Positions 33,036-41,460 of a stretch of 64,000 bases of DNA are shown piece by piece. Positions within the stretch are counted from its first letter, which is position 1, and every line of letters begins with the position of its first letter. Below the pieces are notes generated by a model. It was not told the DNA's origin. It saw nothing but the letters and a program-made list of their open reading frames with translations, and did no database searches. Source of the stretch: Pseudobutyrivibrio ruminis HUN009 (lineage in GTDB: Bacteria; Bacillota; Clostridia; Lachnospirales; Lachnospiraceae); assembly GCF_000703005.1 (NCBI RefSeq), contig NZ_JNLH01000001.1, positions 89,501 to 153,500 of the forward strand, in the 5' to 3' direction. The position numbers and the translations under genes were made by a program.

Positions 33036-33071
33036 AGAGCTGTCACATTTAAAATGTGGCAGCTCTTTTTG
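33036..33071 (+). terminator. intrinsic terminator after DUF2798 gene
   Basis: AGAGCTG(T)CACATTT paired with AAATGTG(G)CAGCTCT, a long stem from 33036 to 33066, followed by TTTTTG. Confidence 0.88.
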
Positions 33072-33162
33072 TTCTTGCTTTTGAGTCGCAGCATGTGGGG
33101 TTGTGGCTGTTCTCTTTTTTTACATGCCGCTATTTAGGGCTAGATTTTTCTATAAATAATTA

Positions 33163-34335
33163 TTATTCTGCTGCTTCAAAGGTATATGTATCAGATATTG
33201 TTAATCCATCGTCACCTTCTATAGCTACATTAACAGTAACACTTTCTGCGGAAGATTCAACAAAACCAAATCCTACAGTATATTCTGTACTTGTAGTTCC
33301 ATTTTCATCTGCAACAACAGGGGAAGGTGTGCTAATATATTCAGAAGTTACAGTAGTTTCTACACCATTTGTTTCTCGCGAATTTGGTTGTATATCGTAG
33401 TCTGTCTTTGTCTCAGCACCTGTTGTAATATAAATGTCGGCTGTTGTATCTTCTAAAGTTGAGCTTGTATTTTCTGCAGACCATGCACTAACAGGTATAG
33501 AAGCTATTCGATAGTTTAAATCTAATTTATCATTCCCATCCTTTACAGCAACATAACCATCAGTACTAGATATAAGTGTTATAGCTGCTAGTGTATCTCC
33601 ATCCAATTGCCATGCACCATACGACTGAAGGTTCTGTCCTACATAAATTCCAATATGTAAACCATTACCAGCAGTAATTGTACCCACTTTTTCCAATCCA
33701 TCTAATGCTGATCCCCCACCAGCTGCATCATCTGCAACTATAACGACTGAACCACCTGTGGCTGCTGCCCTCTGCTCTGCGATTGCGATAGACTGTCTTA
33801 CAGCCCCGTAATCATTTGTTCCTAGATAAACAGCAACTCTATATACATCAGGAGTGATTACTATAGAATCGTTAGCAAGGCCGATTACTGTAATGCCAGC
33901 TTCTGCGCAAGCTGCAATTGTTGTGATATTTCTGCCGACGGCTTTACCTTCCGTTGCATAGTGTCTATAGTAGCTTAAAATATCAGTACCAAACTGAGCT
34001 TTCAAATCACCATATGCACTAGCGTATGCCGCAGGGTCGAAGTCTGCGCTACCTGTTCTTCCTTCAAACACGCCCTTAGTACAGAAATGATTAAAGAGGG
34101 CTTCATAGCTATCTCCGTATTGTTCAACTACATCAGGATTTTGCTCCTTGTAGTATTCAAGATCAAAGAAGCTCTTTAATATCTGAGCATCCTCATCAGT
34201 GATTGTTCCATAATGAACAAGTTCTGGAAACTGTGCCTGTGTCAAACCAGCTGCACTAACCTCAAACCCAGAAAATGCTAACATTGCCACCATGGCAATC
34301 GCCATTGCAAACCCCAAAACATTTTTTCTATTCAT
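33163..34335 (-). CDS. secreted protein with surface repeats
   Basis: Exported protein of about 390 residues. The ATG at 34335 (MNRKNVLGFAMAIAMVAMLAF) follows AGGAG and gives a clean signal peptide ending in VSAAG; an upstream in-frame start is less likely. After it come two copies of a roughly 40-residue repeat of the form FDxxYYxxxNPD...YG...ALxxHF...GxxEGR (near 60-100 and 100-140), a kind seen in Lachnospiraceae surface proteins. The rest is beta-rich and Thr/Ser/Ala-rich, including DVYRVAVYLGTNDYGAVRQ. No sortase motif or transmembrane tail. Possibly a cell-wall-associated structural or binding protein; no enzyme residues recognised. Single gene facing the DUF2798 gene. Confidence 0.75.
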   Translation of the reverse strand: MNRKNVLGFAMAIAMVAMLAFSGFEVSAAGLTQAQFPELVHYGTITDEDAQILKSFFDLEYYKEQNPDVVEQYGDSYEALFNHFCTKGVFEGRTGSADFDPAAYASAYGDLKAQFGTDILSYYRHYATEGKAVGRNITTIAACAEAGITVIGLANDSIVITPDVYRVAVYLGTNDYGAVRQSIAIAEQRAAATGGSVVIVADDAAGGGSALDGLEKVGTITAGNGLHIGIYVGQNLQSYGAWQLDGDTLAAITLISSTDGYVAVKDGNDKLDLNYRIASIPVSAWSAENTSSTLEDTTADIYITTGAETKTDYDIQPNSRETNGVETTVTSEYISTPSPVVADENGTTSTEYTVGFGFVESSAESVTVNVAIEGDDGLTISDTYTFEAAE

Positions 34336-34537
34336 AGACTGTCTTCTCCTTTCCATCTTTGCCTTGATGCAAAGATTTTGCTACGAATGAGTTGACTGTT
34401 AGCATAGATGGAATTAGTGAAAAAACTGCGAATAATCCGTGATTCTGGGGGATAGTTTTAGTATAGGTATCAGAACAGAAGCCCACAAATTCAATATTTC
34501 TTTACCTATCCCAATTAGAAAGTGCTAGAATTATTTC

Positions 34538-35917
34538 ATGAGAAAAAAGATTGCATTTACAAGTATTTTAATAGGAATATTGTTCTTTTTAAACAGCTCA
34601 CAGTACCTATCCTGGTTCTATATTTTGGACCAATGCAACGATGGAAATTATGTTGATTTTATTGGACAATTTTTAGGAAAGATTTTCCAGGCACTGGGTA
34701 TTCTATTATTCTGCGGATACGCGTATTTCGTCAAGGAAAAGCCATCTAAAATAATCGAATTCTCCATCCTTATTGCTGTCAATTTCCTGCTCACTGTTGT
34801 AACAATCATTCCCCAGTTCAGGGATGGTATTGAGTTAACAGGATTGCTGATGAATATAGCGATAGGTCTGCTATACGCATGGTATGTGGCAATAATAGTA
34901 GATATTGTTGATAAAAATAACTATGGTCTCACCTTTGGTGCTGGTATAGCCCTAAGCTGTGTCTTTTCCTATATTCTTTACTTTTTCGACAAAGATTATA
35001 GCTTTATTACCAGTATACAATGCCTGTATTTATATGCATTGATAAGTATTGGCGCTACTGTCCTATATGTGCTGACCTTGCATTCTTACATAAACACAAC
35101 CAGACTTGTGGAGCAATCTTCTACTTATAAAGTTACCAGCCCATTTGGCAAAAATTACATTTTAATTATATTTTCTGCCCTACTGTTCGCAAGTATTGTT
35201 AACGGACTGGGATTTTTCCAACCTAGCAGCGATATCTCTTCCTTCCATATAAGTGTGGAGGCTATGAGGTTGTTTTACACACTAAGCTTGGTTATTGCAG
35301 GTATCCTTAATGATAAAAGACGTGGGCTGGGATTCATCCTTTGCCTTGTGGCATTATCTTTTGCATTCGCATTACCAATTATGCATGACAATACTACAGG
35401 TGTTTATGTGACTTGGGTGCTTGCTTATGTGTTTATTGGTTTCATCTCTGTATGTCGAACCGTAATCTTTTTAGATATTGCAAAGGAAAATGACAAGTAC
35501 TATTTAGCTTCAATTGGTCTTTTTATAGGTCGCGTTGGCGAACCAATAGGCATGCAATTCAGGTTTTTGCTGGCAAACAACAATGCACTTTTGCTTGTTG
35601 TTATTTCCATTTTGTTTGCCGTAACAATCGTACTGTTTGCAATACCCTTCACACAGTTTTATGGAGTGAATACTCGTTCAAATGAAGAGATTGATTATCA
35701 TGGAGTTTTTATTGACAAATATCAGCTATCCTCAAGGGAAGTACAGATTCTTGATGAATTACTATCTGGTAATGCTAACAAAGAAATTGCAGCAAATCTG
35801 TATATTACAGAATCAACAGTAAAGTTTCATGTAAAGAATCTAATGAAGAAGACCAACTGCAAAAACAGAAATGAACTTATAAAACTCTATAACACAGAAA
35901 ATCGACTTAACAAGTAA
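34538..35917 (+). CDS. LuxR-type regulator with 12-helix membrane domain
   Basis: 459-residue protein whose first about 380 residues form roughly twelve hydrophobic helices in the manner of an MFS transporter, followed by a LuxR/GerE DNA-binding domain: YQLSSREVQILDELLSGNANKEIAANLYITESTVKFHVKNLMKKT. A membrane-held one-component regulator sensing a small molecule or membrane state is the likely role. No kinase or receiver domain is present. There is no clear Shine-Dalgarno before the ATG at 34538. The gene is divergent from the surface-repeat protein gene, with 202 bases between, and that neighbour is a plausible target. Terminated at 35947-35977. Confidence 0.85.
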   Translation: MRKKIAFTSILIGILFFLNSSQYLSWFYILDQCNDGNYVDFIGQFLGKIFQALGILLFCGYAYFVKEKPSKIIEFSILIAVNFLLTVVTIIPQFRDGIELTGLLMNIAIGLLYAWYVAIIVDIVDKNNYGLTFGAGIALSCVFSYILYFFDKDYSFITSIQCLYLYALISIGATVLYVLTLHSYINTTRLVEQSSTYKVTSPFGKNYILIIFSALLFASIVNGLGFFQPSSDISSFHISVEAMRLFYTLSLVIAGILNDKRRGLGFILCLVALSFAFALPIMHDNTTGVYVTWVLAYVFIGFISVCRTVIFLDIAKENDKYYLASIGLFIGRVGEPIGMQFRFLLANNNALLLVVISILFAVTIVLFAIPFTQFYGVNTRSNEEIDYHGVFIDKYQLSSREVQILDELLSGNANKEIAANLYITESTVKFHVKNLMKKTNCKNRNELIKLYNTENRLNK

Positions 35918-35946
35918 CACACCTTTCGGTGTAGTAATCTAACATT

Positions 35947-35977
35947 GAGACTAATCCAAATGAGGTTAGTCTCTTTG
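35947..35977 (+). terminator. intrinsic terminator after LuxR gene
   Basis: GAGACTAA(T)CC (35947-35957) paired with GGTTAGTCTC (35964-35973), then TTTG. Short T tract, so moderate strength. Confidence 0.7.
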
Positions 35978-36046
35978 TGCTTATAGCCTTTTGTACCCAA
36001 CCGTTAGAGCTCTATATGGCTGAATATCAACAATTAGGTGGTGGGA

Positions 36047-36091
36047 TTGACTATAAATGATAAACATGTTAATATCTATGTACATAGATAT
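36047..36091 (+). promoter_or_regulatory. promoter and palindromic operator of the MNT-HEPN operon
   Basis: TTGACT (36047-36052), 17 bases, TAATAT (36070-36075). A perfect 20-base palindrome ATATCTATGTACATAGATAT (36072-36091) overlaps the -10 box and the likely start site, just before GGAGGTGG. It is well placed for repression by the ribbon-helix-helix part of the first gene. Confidence 0.85.
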
Positions 36092-36102
36092 GGAGGTGGA
36101 TT

Positions 36103-36654
36103 ATGGCTTATACAGAGAGTCTTAAAGAGACTAACCTCAAATACTTTAAAAACAGTCAAAAACGAATAGCGCTTAATTGGATTAAAGATGACTACGAAAG
36201 ACGTATCGCTCCTGCTATAAAGCGCTCTGGAAAACCAACATCAACTTTTATAAAGGAAGCTATTGAAGAGAAGTTGGTTAAAGATGGACTAATAGAAGAG
36301 TACAGTAAATACAGTCTTGAATATACTCTTGAGAGAGTAAAAAAGATGATTGTAAAGAAAATCCCTAAAGTTTTACAGGATGATTGTAAAGAAATAATAC
36401 TATATGGATCTTGTGCAAGAGGTGACTTTACAAATGATTCTGATGTTGATGTGGCGATTCTTACAGATAGTGATAGAGAGTCTGTGAAGCAATATGATTC
36501 AGCCATTGATGATATAGCAGTGGAAATTGAGTCAGATACAATGGCCATTGTTAATTTTGTATGTCTTCCAAAAAGTGAATTTGATGAAAAAGTTAGCTGG
36601 TATCCATATTTTATGAATATAAAAAAGGACGGAGTAGTGTTATATGAACGTTGA
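36103..36654 (+). CDS. ribbon-helix-helix / MNT nucleotidyltransferase fusion (antitoxin-like)
   Basis: 183 residues in two parts. Residues about 18-60 (KRIALNWIKDDYERRIAPAI then KPTSTFIKEAIEEKL) fit an Arc/CopG ribbon-helix-helix DNA-binding domain. Residues about 85-180 are a minimal nucleotidyltransferase with GSCARGDFTNDSDVDVAIL, the GSx(9-10)DxD motif that binds ATP and metal. In type VII MntA/HepT systems such an enzyme adds AMP to the HEPN toxin and silences it. The fused DNA-binding domain would let the antitoxin control its own operon. GGAGGTGG precedes the ATG. It overlaps the HEPN gene by 11 bases. The fold calls are good; the activity is inferred. Confidence 0.88.
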   Translation: MAYTESLKETNLKYFKNSQKRIALNWIKDDYERRIAPAIKRSGKPTSTFIKEAIEEKLVKDGLIEEYSKYSLEYTLERVKKMIVKKIPKVLQDDCKEIILYGSCARGDFTNDSDVDVAILTDSDRESVKQYDSAIDDIAVEIESDTMAIVNFVCLPKSEFDEKVSWYPYFMNIKKDGVVLYER

Positions 36655-37057
36655 AGATAGAAATAATTTAGCAAAAGTACGATATGAACGCGCTGAGGAA
36701 TTGCTTAGAACAGCGAATATACTTCTAAAAGAGGAAGATTATAAATCTGCAAATAATAGAGCCTTTTATAGTGCGGAGCAAGCGATTAAGGCTGTACTGT
36801 CTACAATAGAAAAGAATAGCGAGACTCACAATGGTATACTGGCAGTTTTTAACATGGAGTTCATACATAAGCCTTCTCAGTATTTTTCATTAGAGGATAT
36901 GAAGTTGTTCAGAGGTATGGGAAGAATCCGTGAAGCTTCTGATTATGATGATTTTTACATTGCGAATAAAGCTGAATGTGAGGAGCAGGTACAGCATGCT
37001 AGAATCATTTTAGATAAGGTATCTATTTATTTGAAAGCAAATGGTGTGTTAGTCTAA
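36644..37057 (+). CDS. HEPN domain protein (toxin-like partner)
   Basis: 137-residue helical protein of the PF05168-like HEPN group: YERAEELLRTANILLKEEDY, then NNRAFYSAEQAIKAVLS and a C-terminal RIREASDYDDFY. HEPN toxins are RNases or targets of AMP addition by their MNT partner. The usual RNase motif R-x4-6-H is not visible here; the conserved R-x-x-(S/A)-DY pattern stands instead. It overlaps the nucleotidyltransferase gene by 11 bases, so the pair is translationally coupled, and it is followed by a terminator. Possibly a defence or stress module. Toxicity is not shown by sequence. Confidence 0.85.
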   Translation: MNVEDRNNLAKVRYERAEELLRTANILLKEEDYKSANNRAFYSAEQAIKAVLSTIEKNSETHNGILAVFNMEFIHKPSQYFSLEDMKLFRGMGRIREASDYDDFYIANKAECEEQVQHARIILDKVSIYLKANGVLV

Positions 37058-37072
37058 AATTCAGTAAAAAAA

Positions 37073-37130
37073 AGCTCTAGACCAAGGATATTCATGAACG
37101 AATTCTTCGGTTTAGGGCTTATTTTATTAT
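37073..37130 (+). terminator. terminator after MNT-HEPN operon
   Basis: AGCTCTAGACC (37073-37083) pairs with GGTTTAGGGCT (37109-37119) with two wobble pairs and a 25-base loop, followed by TATTTTATTATT. Moderate strength. Confidence 0.6.
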
Positions 37131-37173
37131 TACAAATCTTATAAATCTACAGAGCCAACACGGTCGCTGTTGC

Positions 37174-38067
37174 CTACGCTCTATTGGCGGTTTTATTATT
37201 TATGTCATCGAAATCTAATAATTCAAAATCAGTTACAGGCATAGGTTTATAAAAATAATATCCTTGCATTCGTTCGCAATCTATATTTAAAAGAAATTGA
37301 GCCTGTTCTTTGGTTTCGACACCTTCAGCAATAAAGTTGAATTTAAGCTGCAAAAGCATTTTGATTATATAGTTAATAATGATTTTGCTTTTTTCTTTGT
37401 TCTTCTCGTCCTTTAAAAAGATGTAATCTAGCTTTATTCCGTCAACAGGAACCTCTTTAAGCATATTTAATGAAGAATAGCCACTACCAAAATCATCCAT
37501 TTCAACAATAAAACCATATTTTTGAAGGTCAGTAGTTGTTTTTAGTAGAAGCTCAGTATCTTCAACATATGCGCTTTCAGTAATTTCAATCCTTAGCTGC
37601 GACGGTGCGATATCATACTTTCGTACCAGATTGTTGAAATAGTCCGCAATGTTGTTATTTTTTTCAATGTCATAACGTGATAAGTTTATCGAAATGGAAT
37701 GTTGGATACCCTTTTCATTCCATCTATGGAGGTCTTGACATACTTTATCCCATATTAAGCAATCTAAATCATAAATAAGCCCTGCCTGTTCCAGCATAGG
37801 TATAAATATGCCAGGACTTATCCAGCCTAACTTTTCATGCTTCCAACGGCACAATGCCTCGGCACCAACTATTTTGCCTGTCTTATAATTAACTTGTGGT
37901 TGGTACCATACTTGTATTTCATTATTCTTTACGGCTGTTGAAAAATGACCACAGATGTCGGCAACCATTTTACCTTTTTCCCATTGGTCAGTATTGTATA
38001 TTTCATATCCCCCACCTGAGACAGAATTGTGAGCTTTCTTTTCTGCTAAATGGGCATAATCCAACAT
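37174..38067 (-). pseudogene. EAL phosphodiesterase half of a frameshifted signalling gene
   Basis: C-terminal half of the signalling protein whose front is encoded at 38096-39406. The first in-frame ATG is at 38067, but homologous sequence continues upstream in this frame to the T7 run at 38165-38171. The EAL domain is complete: AEALCRWKHE (EAL), SINLSRYD (Asn), RIEITESAY (Glu), MDDFGSGYSSL (two Asp), DGIKLDY (Lys), AEGVETKEQ and the C-terminal QGYYFYKP (Gln). It should therefore hydrolyse cyclic di-GMP if it is made. No ribosome binding site is seen for an independent start. The remnant before the EAL (MLDYAHLAEKKAHNS) is the last helix of the GGDEF domain. Confidence 0.8.
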
Positions 38068-38095
38068 CTTATCAACATTAATATCTGAGTAATCA

Positions 38096-39406
38096 TCACT
38101 TGTTAGAACGTATACACCACTGCATAACTGGACTGTATAGTCGATACCCTGATTTATATAATAGTTTTTTTACAGGTTCAAATACAGTCTTTTCTTGATT
38201 GAAAAGATTATTGTCATCTGGAACTAGAGCTAAAACTGCAAAATGATCAGCCCCTATTCTTGCAACAGCTTCTTTTTCAGACAGGTAATTCATTGTTTTA
38301 TCAGCCCAGAAAACTAAAAGTTCATCACCTGAATTCATACCCATTTTATCGTTTATAAATTTAAAGTTTTTAATATTGTTATAAGATATTAAATACGTTA
38401 AAGTTGGGTTCTCCCTTAATAGCGTTTTAACTTTTTTACGGAAACCATCAAGACTTAAGGTTCCAGTAAGAGCATCATACTCAATTAATTGGCGGATTTG
38501 CTCATCTTGCTCTTTTCTTATTGCATATTGTTTTGAAACGAAATGAAGAATAATAAAAACCAATAATAATCCAAATATAATGATTAGATTGCCATAGATA
38601 TATAAGTAATCAAAGAAATCATTTTTATACAGACGCCGAGATGTATAATCCAATATAATCGCCTGACGTTGATTATCATTAATCTTAGAAATGCCCAAAT
38701 TAATCTGGTTTATTAGCTCCTGACTTTTTGGGGTATCAACAGCACCAACTCTAAAATCCATTGAGAACATTGTTGTTGGTTGAACTTCTAAATCTGAATA
38801 TGATGGTTTTTGAAGCACATAACTCCATACATAAGAGTTGTAAAGTAATGCGTCAACATCACCTTTTCGAAGAGCATTCACACAATCAGGCATAGTTTCA
38901 TACAAAACAAGATTCATACTTGGATACAAAGTGTGAACAGTATCAGCAACACCTGCCATTGATTGTAGCATTCCAACCTTTATTTGTTCTAAAGATTGAA
39001 TGTAACCGCTACTCAAAGTGACAAGCGTGAAAGGTGTTGTCATAAGATTATCTGATATGATTGAAGGTTGTCCTGAGGTACTTTTTATAGAACTGCCAAA
39101 AGGCATTACCAAATCATAATTAGGGTTGTCTAGTGCGTCTTTAAGTGATGATTCTTCTATGATCTTAAAATTTACATTATAACCAGCATTTTCTGCCGCA
39201 AGACTCATTAAATCAATTCCAATACCTACAATATTTTTAGACGAATCATCAGTATAAAAAAGAGGGCATCTATCTGAAGGTACACCAACTATTATGGTTT
39301 CCTTATCGGACAAATCTGTAGCCAAAACTGCCCCATTAAACATGGAAGCAATCATTAATGAAATAAGTAAAAGCACTATTATATTAATTTTTGGAAATGT
39401 CTTCAT
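38096..39406 (-). pseudogene. periplasmic-binding-like sensor + GGDEF half of a frameshifted signalling gene
   Basis: Front half, 436 residues. Signal peptide (INIIVLLLISLMIASMFNGAV), then an extracellular family-3 solute-binding-like sensor (about 35-250), one membrane helix (LIIIFGLLLVFIILHFV) and a GGDEF domain (from about 300: LIEYDALTGTLSLDGF). The active-site motif reads RIGADHFAVL in place of GGDEF, so it is probably not a diguanylate cyclase. The frame leaves the homologous sequence at AAAAAAA (38171-38165) and ends in unrelated residues SGYRLYSPVM. Removing one A restores GIDYTVQLCSGVY and joins the EAL half, giving about 744 residues. Sequencing error, phase variation, slippage or decay cannot be told apart here. 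Confidence 0.85.
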
Positions 39407-39604
39407 ATTAAACCAACCCTTGTAAAATTAACATTATTTAATAAGTAGGTTTTACATGGTTCCAAACAATTCACCCACTATATACCGTATCTATATAAGT
39501 GTAGCAAATATTTATGAATACTTTGTTAATTACCAGGCTGATTAATTCGTCCAATGAAGAATTGAAGAAAAGATTGAAAGGTTTTCGGATATAATTACTG
39601 TTGA
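39407..39604. other. intergenic region upstream of the signalling gene
   Basis: About 200 bases with no open frame. On the minus strand TTGGAA followed after 16 bases by TATTAA (about 39437-39465) is a possible promoter for the sensor gene. Nothing else was recognised. Confidence 0.3.
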
Positions 39605-39654
39605 AAGAAAAAAGAGAGGATGCTGCAAGCTTTGCTTCGTCTTGCAGCATCCTC
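39605..39654 (-). terminator. intrinsic terminator after the 49-residue gene
   Basis: A perfect 14-pair stem GAGGATGCTGCAAG (39616-39629)/CTTGCAGCATCCTC (39641-39654). On the minus strand it is followed by CTCTTTTTTCTTTC, on the plus strand only by TTTATC, so leftward use is favoured. Confidence 0.8.
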
Positions 39655-39727
39655 TTTATCTACATGCTGATATATAGGAACTAGATTCCCATATCTTACT
39701 CCCCAAATCCTTATATTAAACTAACTA

Positions 39728-39877
39728 CTAGCTAGCCTTCTGCGCTGTCATAACTCCAACAATTTTAATAGTATTTCTCGCTACAAATACTGTCTTAACT
39801 CCCTTTTGCTGAAGCTCTTCAGCTCTCCTAAAAAGATCCTCTGGACCTGTGCATATAATGATTTCACCTATCGCCAT
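39728..39877 (-). CDS. small protein, 49 aa, family not recognised
   Basis: Short gene encoding MAIGEIIICTGPEDLFRRAE and 29 further residues ending VMTAQKAS. GGGGAGG lies eight bases before the ATG at 39877 and a strong leftward terminator follows 73 bases after the stop, so a one-gene unit is likely. Predicted beta-strand EIIICTG, a charged helix DLFRRAEELQQKG and strand pair KTVFVARN/IKIVGVM give a compact alpha/beta mini-domain. I cannot name a function. The codons resemble those of neighbours. Confidence 0.55.
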   Translation of the reverse strand: MAIGEIIICTGPEDLFRRAEELQQKGVKTVFVARNTIKIVGVMTAQKAS

Positions 39878-40113
39878 TTCTCATGCCTCCCCTTGGCGTA
39901 TTTTAATGCTTGTTGTTTGCGCCACAGCGCAATTTGTTAACAACCGAACGTCTTTAATGATAGTACCAAATCCATTGTTTGTCCATTGCTGAAATGTGAA
40001 CAAATTGTGAATTCTGCTTAATCGTTTTCACTAATTGATTTTTTTAGGGTTAAATAGAAATAGCTGCAAAATATATTCAGCAAAAGCTGTGAATTTGAGA
40101 TTATAATTAAGAA
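39878..40113. other. intergenic region before the 49-residue gene
   Basis: About 240 AT-rich bases without an open frame. A GCGCCACAGCGC dyad (about 39920-39931) is present, but no convincing promoter pair was found. Confidence 0.3.
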
Positions 40114-40151
40114 GAGCCTCTATCATTTTGTATGACAGAGGCTCATTTTTT
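40114..40151. terminator. intrinsic terminator near the 3' end of the 131-residue gene
   Basis: GAGCCTCT(A)TCAT/ATGA(C)AGAGGCTC stem (40114-40144) with ATTTTTTT on the plus strand and CTTCTTAATT on the minus strand. By position it ends the leftward gene at 40167, although the T run is better on the plus strand. Confidence 0.65.
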
Positions 40152-40166
40152 TACAAACTGGAATTA

Positions 40167-40562
40167 TTATAAGTTCATGCCCGCATTTTTTTGTCGCGTT
40201 TTTCTTTCTTTAATCATTTGCTTGTACTGTGCCAAGCTCATCATTTTCTTTGGGCGCTTTGTGTATTTGATTTTAAGTTCCTCTGGCTTGTACATCTTCA
40301 TGATGCCAGTGTATGTGATAAGTGTGCCGTCAGACTTTGTAACACATCGTCTGTTTATATGGATATGATAGTTTGAAACCGAACCGTTAATGATAAGCTC
40401 TGCAATACCCTTATCATCGCTGATTTCACCACTCTTAACCTTTGCCTGAAAGGTGTAAATATCCATAATCATGCTGGCTTTATCTTGAATTTTCTTTTGA
40501 GCCTCTTTAGCAGCCTGGATAGTCTCCTGATCTGGGGCCTCTATTGTAAATCTATTACCCAT
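40167..40562 (-). CDS. hypothetical protein, 131 aa
   Basis: Soluble basic protein of unknown family. The ATG at 40562 (MGNRFTIEAPDQETIQAAKE) is chosen because GAGG lies nine bases upstream; an upstream TTG in frame is less likely. A coiled helix (QAAKEAQKKIQDKASMIMDI) is followed by a beta-rich middle (NGSVSNYHIHINRRCV) and a Lys/Arg-rich tail (TKRPKKMMSLAQYKQMIKER) that could bind nucleic acid. It is single and lies 64 bases downstream of the metal-transport operon. Confidence 0.65.
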   Translation of the reverse strand: MGNRFTIEAPDQETIQAAKEAQKKIQDKASMIMDIYTFQAKVKSGEISDDKGIAELIINGSVSNYHIHINRRCVTKSDGTLITYTGIMKMYKPEELKIKYTKRPKKMMSLAQYKQMIKERKTRQKNAGMNL

Positions 40563-40626
40563 TTCCTTATTCCTCAAAAACTTCAGTCATTTTATCACAA
40601 TTTAGCCACAATTTAAAGATGCACAA

Positions 40627-41460
40627 TTATCCTTTAATTCTTCCAATCAAATAACATGCTCCAAATAGAATGCAATCTACCGCCACAATTGTGGAGCCTA
40701 CTGGTGTGCCTGCAAGTATAGAAATAAGAATCCCTGCAAAGGCACAAATCATTGATGATACTGCCGAAAAGATTGTTACACTTTTAAAACTCTTCAAAAT
40801 GCTCATAGCCGACAATGCAGGAAATATTACCAAAGCAGATATAAGTAATGAGCCTACCAAATTCATTGCAAGAACGATTATTACAGCAATTACTGTGGCA
40901 ATAAGCAGATTGTAAAGATTTACCTTTGTGCCTACCGCATTGGCAAAGTTCTCATCAAATGTAACTGCAAAAATCCTGTTGTAAAACAATATGAAAATCA
41001 AAATCACTATAACAGCAAGGATTCCACAAGCCCATACATCAGCCTTTGTAAGTGTAAGGATAGATGTTGAGCCAAAAAGTGTAGAACAAACATCTCCGGA
41101 TATATTAGAAGATGTAGGGAACAGATTCATAATCAAGTAACCAAATGCAAGTGCTCCTACTGAAAGCATAGCTATTGCTGCATCGCCTTTGATTTTTGCG
41201 TTTTGGCCCTTTCTTAGCAAAAGAATAGCAAACAGAATTGTCAGCGGAAGCACGATAATCATCTTGTTTGTAAGCTGAAGAACGGTTGCTATGGCAAGTG
41301 CGCCAAATGCTACGTGTGATAATCCATCTCCAATAAATGAATATCTTTTAAGAACAAGTGTAACTCCAAGAAGAGATGAACATAGTGCGATAAGCACGCC
41401 TACGATTAACGCATATCTTACGAATGGGAATCCCATATACAAAATAAGTTTATCTAACAT
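40627..41460 (-). CDS. znuB: zinc/manganese ABC transporter permease
   Basis: Membrane subunit of a cluster 9 (ABC-3) metal importer; 277 residues, about eight helices, starting MLDKLILYMGFPFVRYALIV. The family GDGLSHVAFG segment is present (FIGDGLSHVAFGALA), as are the SNISGDVCSTLFGS and NLVGSLLISALVIFPAL stretches. It overlaps the ATPase gene by seven bases, with GGAGGGG before the ATG. Operon order: 102-residue membrane protein, binding protein, ATPase, permease. Zinc is the likeliest cargo, but manganese cannot be excluded from this subunit. Confidence 0.92.
   Translation of the reverse strand: MLDKLILYMGFPFVRYALIVGVLIALCSSLLGVTLVLKRYSFIGDGLSHVAFGALAIATVLQLTNKMIIVLPLTILFAILLLRKGQNAKIKGDAAIAMLSVGALAFGYLIMNLFPTSSNISGDVCSTLFGSTSILTLTKADVWACGILAVIVILIFILFYNRIFAVTFDENFANAVGTKVNLYNLLIATVIAVIIVLAMNLVGSLLISALVIFPALSAMSILKSFKSVTIFSAVSSMICAFAGILISILAGTPVGSTIVAVDCILFGACYLIGRIKG

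Noticed and set aside
38165..38171. Programmed -1 ribosomal frameshift at the A AAA AAC heptamer
   Set aside because: The heptamer is in the wrong phase: the upstream frame would need +1 (or -2), so a classical -1 slip cannot join the two halves.
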